Part shown: positions 4,246 to 5,785 of the stretch, piece after piece
Numbering within the stretch: position 1 is the stretch's first letter
Layout of the letters: each line of letters opens with the position of its first letter
From: Ruminococcaceae bacterium UBA3451
GTDB lineage: Bacteria; Bacillota; Clostridia; Oscillospirales; Acutalibacteraceae
Length of the DNA: 5,785 bases
NCBI GenBank assembly: GCA_002378845.1
Contig: DFRY01000028.1
Span: 21,534-27,318 of the forward strand
Direction: 5' to 3'
Program-made: the position numbers and the translations under genes
The notes under the pieces: model-generated
The model's database searches: none
Told to the model about the DNA's origin: nothing
The model's input: the letters and a program-made list of their open reading frames with translations, nothing else

Positions 4246-5785
4246 TTGGAGTTTAGCGAAATTACCCAAACGCAGCAAAAATATGATGAAAATCAAATCC
4301 AGGTGTTGGAAGGTCTGGAAGCAGTCCGGAAGCGCCCGGGAATGTATATTGGCTCTACCGGGCCGCGCGGACTGCATCATCTCGTTTATGAAATTGTAGA
4401 TAATGCAATCGATGAAGCCCTTGCGGGATTCTGCGACAAAATTGATGTAAAAATTCTGCCGGGCGACATTATCAGCGTTCTCGACAACGGCCGCGGTATT
4501 CCTATCGGTATTCAGCCGAAGCTGGGCATTCCCGCAGTAACCGTTGTATTTACCGTTTTGCATGCCGGCGGAAAATTCGGCGGCGGCGGATACAAAGTAT
4601 CCGGCGGTTTGCACGGCGTTGGCGCATCGGTGGTAAATGCACTTTCCGAATGGCTGGAAGTGGAGGTTTACTTCGAGGGAAAAGTATACTTTCAGCGTTT
4701 TGAACGCGGCAAGGCGGTAACCGAACTGGAGCAGCGAGGCGAAACCGACCGCGTGGGGTCACTCATCACTTTTAAACCGGATCCGGAAATTTTTCAGGAA
4801 AGCACGGTTTTTGACTATGAAACCCTGCAGACCCGTCTGCGTGAACAGGCGTTTCTGAATGCGGGAATTCACATTGAACTGGTGGATGAGCGCGAGCCGG
4901 AGAACCGGATTCAGAATAACTACTGCTACAGCGGCGGTATCAGCAGCTTTGTGGAATTTATTAACAAGAAAAAAGCAGTTGAGGTAGTCCACCCCGACAT
5001 CATTCATTTCACCACGGTGGCTCCGGACGATTCCGCGACCGCGGAAGTTGCAATGCAGTACAATGATTCTTACAATGAATTAATGCTGTCGTTTGCAAAT
5101 AATATTCATACAACGGACGGCGGTACCCATGAGGACGGCTTTAAGCGCGCCCTTACCCGTGTCATGAATGACTATGCCAGAAAATATAATATTCTGAAGG
5201 ATAACGATAAAAACCTTTCGGGTGAAGATGTTCGCGAAGGCCTTACGGTGATTATCAGCGTAAAGCTGAAAGAAGCACAGTTTGAAGGCCAGACCAAGGC
5301 GCGCCTTGGCAACACGGAAATCGGTTCGCTGGTAAGCAATTTAATTTCCGACAAGCTGACTACTTACCTGGAGGAAAACCCGGCTACCGCCCGTGCCATT
5401 TTTGACAAGGCGCTGGCTGCTTCCCGCGCGCGCGACGCCGCCCGAAAAGCGCGTGACCTGGTGCGCCGCAAATCCGCGCTGGAAAGCGCCGCCCTCCCCG
5501 GAAAACTGGCCGACTGCCAGAGCCGTAATCCGGATGAAACCGAAATTTACATCGTGGAAGGCGATTCCGCCGGCGGTTCCGCAAAAGGCGGAAGAAACCG
5601 GAAATACCAGGCAATTCTGCCGCTTTGGGGCAAAATGCTGAACGTGGAAAAAGCCAGACTGGATAAAGTATACGGCAATGAAAAGCTGATGCCGGTTGTC
5701 ACCGCGCTCGGCTGCGGAATCGGGGAAGAATTCGACTTAAATAAACTGCGGTACGGAAAAATTATTATTATGGCCGATGCGGATG
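4246..5785 (+). CDS. gyrB: DNA gyrase subunit B (partial, C-terminus outside window)
   Basis: GyrB is the ATPase subunit of gyrase, which with GyrA puts negative supercoils into DNA ahead of forks and transcription. The first 513 codons are here, of about 640 expected. Order of motifs: VLEGLEAVRKRPGMYIGST (20-38), the GHKL ATP site EIVDNAIDEALAG (E49 catalytic, N53) with LDNGRGIP (D80) and GGYKVSGGLHGVGASVVNALS. The transducer region follows, with QYNDSYNELMLSFANNI, GGTHEDGF and FEGQTKARLGN. Then comes TOPRIM, with YIVEGDSAGGSA (E438) and IIIMADAD (D511, D513), the metal-binding acidic residues. The start is TTG, set by GGAGGG six bases upstream. Position W461 in LPLWGK corresponds to E. coli Lys447. 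The locus and length of the ATPase part favour GyrB over ParE. Secure. Confidence 0.97.
   Translation, partial: MEFSEITQTQQKYDENQIQVLEGLEAVRKRPGMYIGSTGPRGLHHLVYEIVDNAIDEALAGFCDKIDVKILPGDIISVLDNGRGIPIGIQPKLGIPAVTVVFTVLHAGGKFGGGGYKVSGGLHGVGASVVNALSEWLEVEVYFEGKVYFQRFERGKAVTELEQRGETDRVGSLITFKPDPEIFQESTVFDYETLQTRLREQAFLNAGIHIELVDEREPENRIQNNYCYSGGISSFVEFINKKKAVEVVHPDIIHFTTVAPDDSATAEVAMQYNDSYNELMLSFANNIHTTDGGTHEDGFKRALTRVMNDYARKYNILKDNDKNLSGEDVREGLTVIISVKLKEAQFEGQTKARLGNTEIGSLVSNLISDKLTTYLEENPATARAIFDKALAASRARDAARKARDLVRRKSALESAALPGKLADCQSRNPDETEIYIVEGDSAGGSAKGGRNRKYQAILPLWGKMLNVEKARLDKVYGNEKLMPVVTALGCGIGEEFDLNKLRYGKIIIMADAD

Noticed and set aside
5393..5641. 82-codon plus-strand frame inside gyrB
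   Set aside because: It is a different frame within the conserved GyrB transducer/TOPRIM region, has no domain, and is a coding shadow.

Overview
The window is the classical replication-origin gene cluster of a low-to-mid GC Gram-positive bacterium (Bacillota). The order is dnaA (3' end only), an AT-rich origin region, dnaN, an S4-domain yaaA, recF, remB (DUF370), two small zinc-ribbon membrane proteins, and the first 513 codons of gyrB. All genes lie on the + strand. The order dnaA-dnaN-yaaA-recF-remB-gyrB is the one known from Bacillus subtilis. The DnaA signature (GGRDHSTVVYA), the RemB protein and the GyrB segment ILPLWGKMLNVEKARLDK suggest a member of the Clostridia, perhaps the Oscillospiraceae/Ruminococcaceae side. 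That placement is inference from memory of the families and is not proven here.

Positions 1-229 encode the DNA-binding domain IV of DnaA. Positions 230-569 hold no gene and look like the origin itself: about 29% GC by my count over 241-540, several degenerate DnaA boxes (TTTTCAACA twice, TTCCCCACA, GTTTCAACA, and TGTGGAAAA on the other strand), a short C-rich block, a DnaA-trio-like run CTA-CTA-CTC-TTA-CTA at 508-522, and then an AT-rich stretch up to the dnaN ribosome binding site. That layout matches the basal unwinding system described for B. subtilis oriC.

Positions 570-3063 carry the clamp/repair block: dnaN, then yaaA and recF joined by a 4-base GTGA overlap. An imperfect hairpin at 3083-3106 separates recF from the next block. 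Positions 3149-4171 are a tight three-gene set: remB, then two related genes, each encoding an N-terminal CPxCG-CPxCG zinc ribbon followed by two membrane helices. The gaps are 12 and 9 bases. These two genes are not part of the standard B. subtilis order and are the least explained part of the window. gyrB begins at a TTG codon at 4246 with a strong Shine-Dalgarno sequence and runs off the right edge inside the TOPRIM domain.

Together the genes cover origin recognition (DnaA), polymerase processivity (DnaN), gap repair (RecF), and supercoiling ahead of the fork (GyrB). They are all co-directional with a fork leaving the dnaA-dnaN gap. I see no mobile element, CRISPR array, tRNA or rRNA, and no broken gene.
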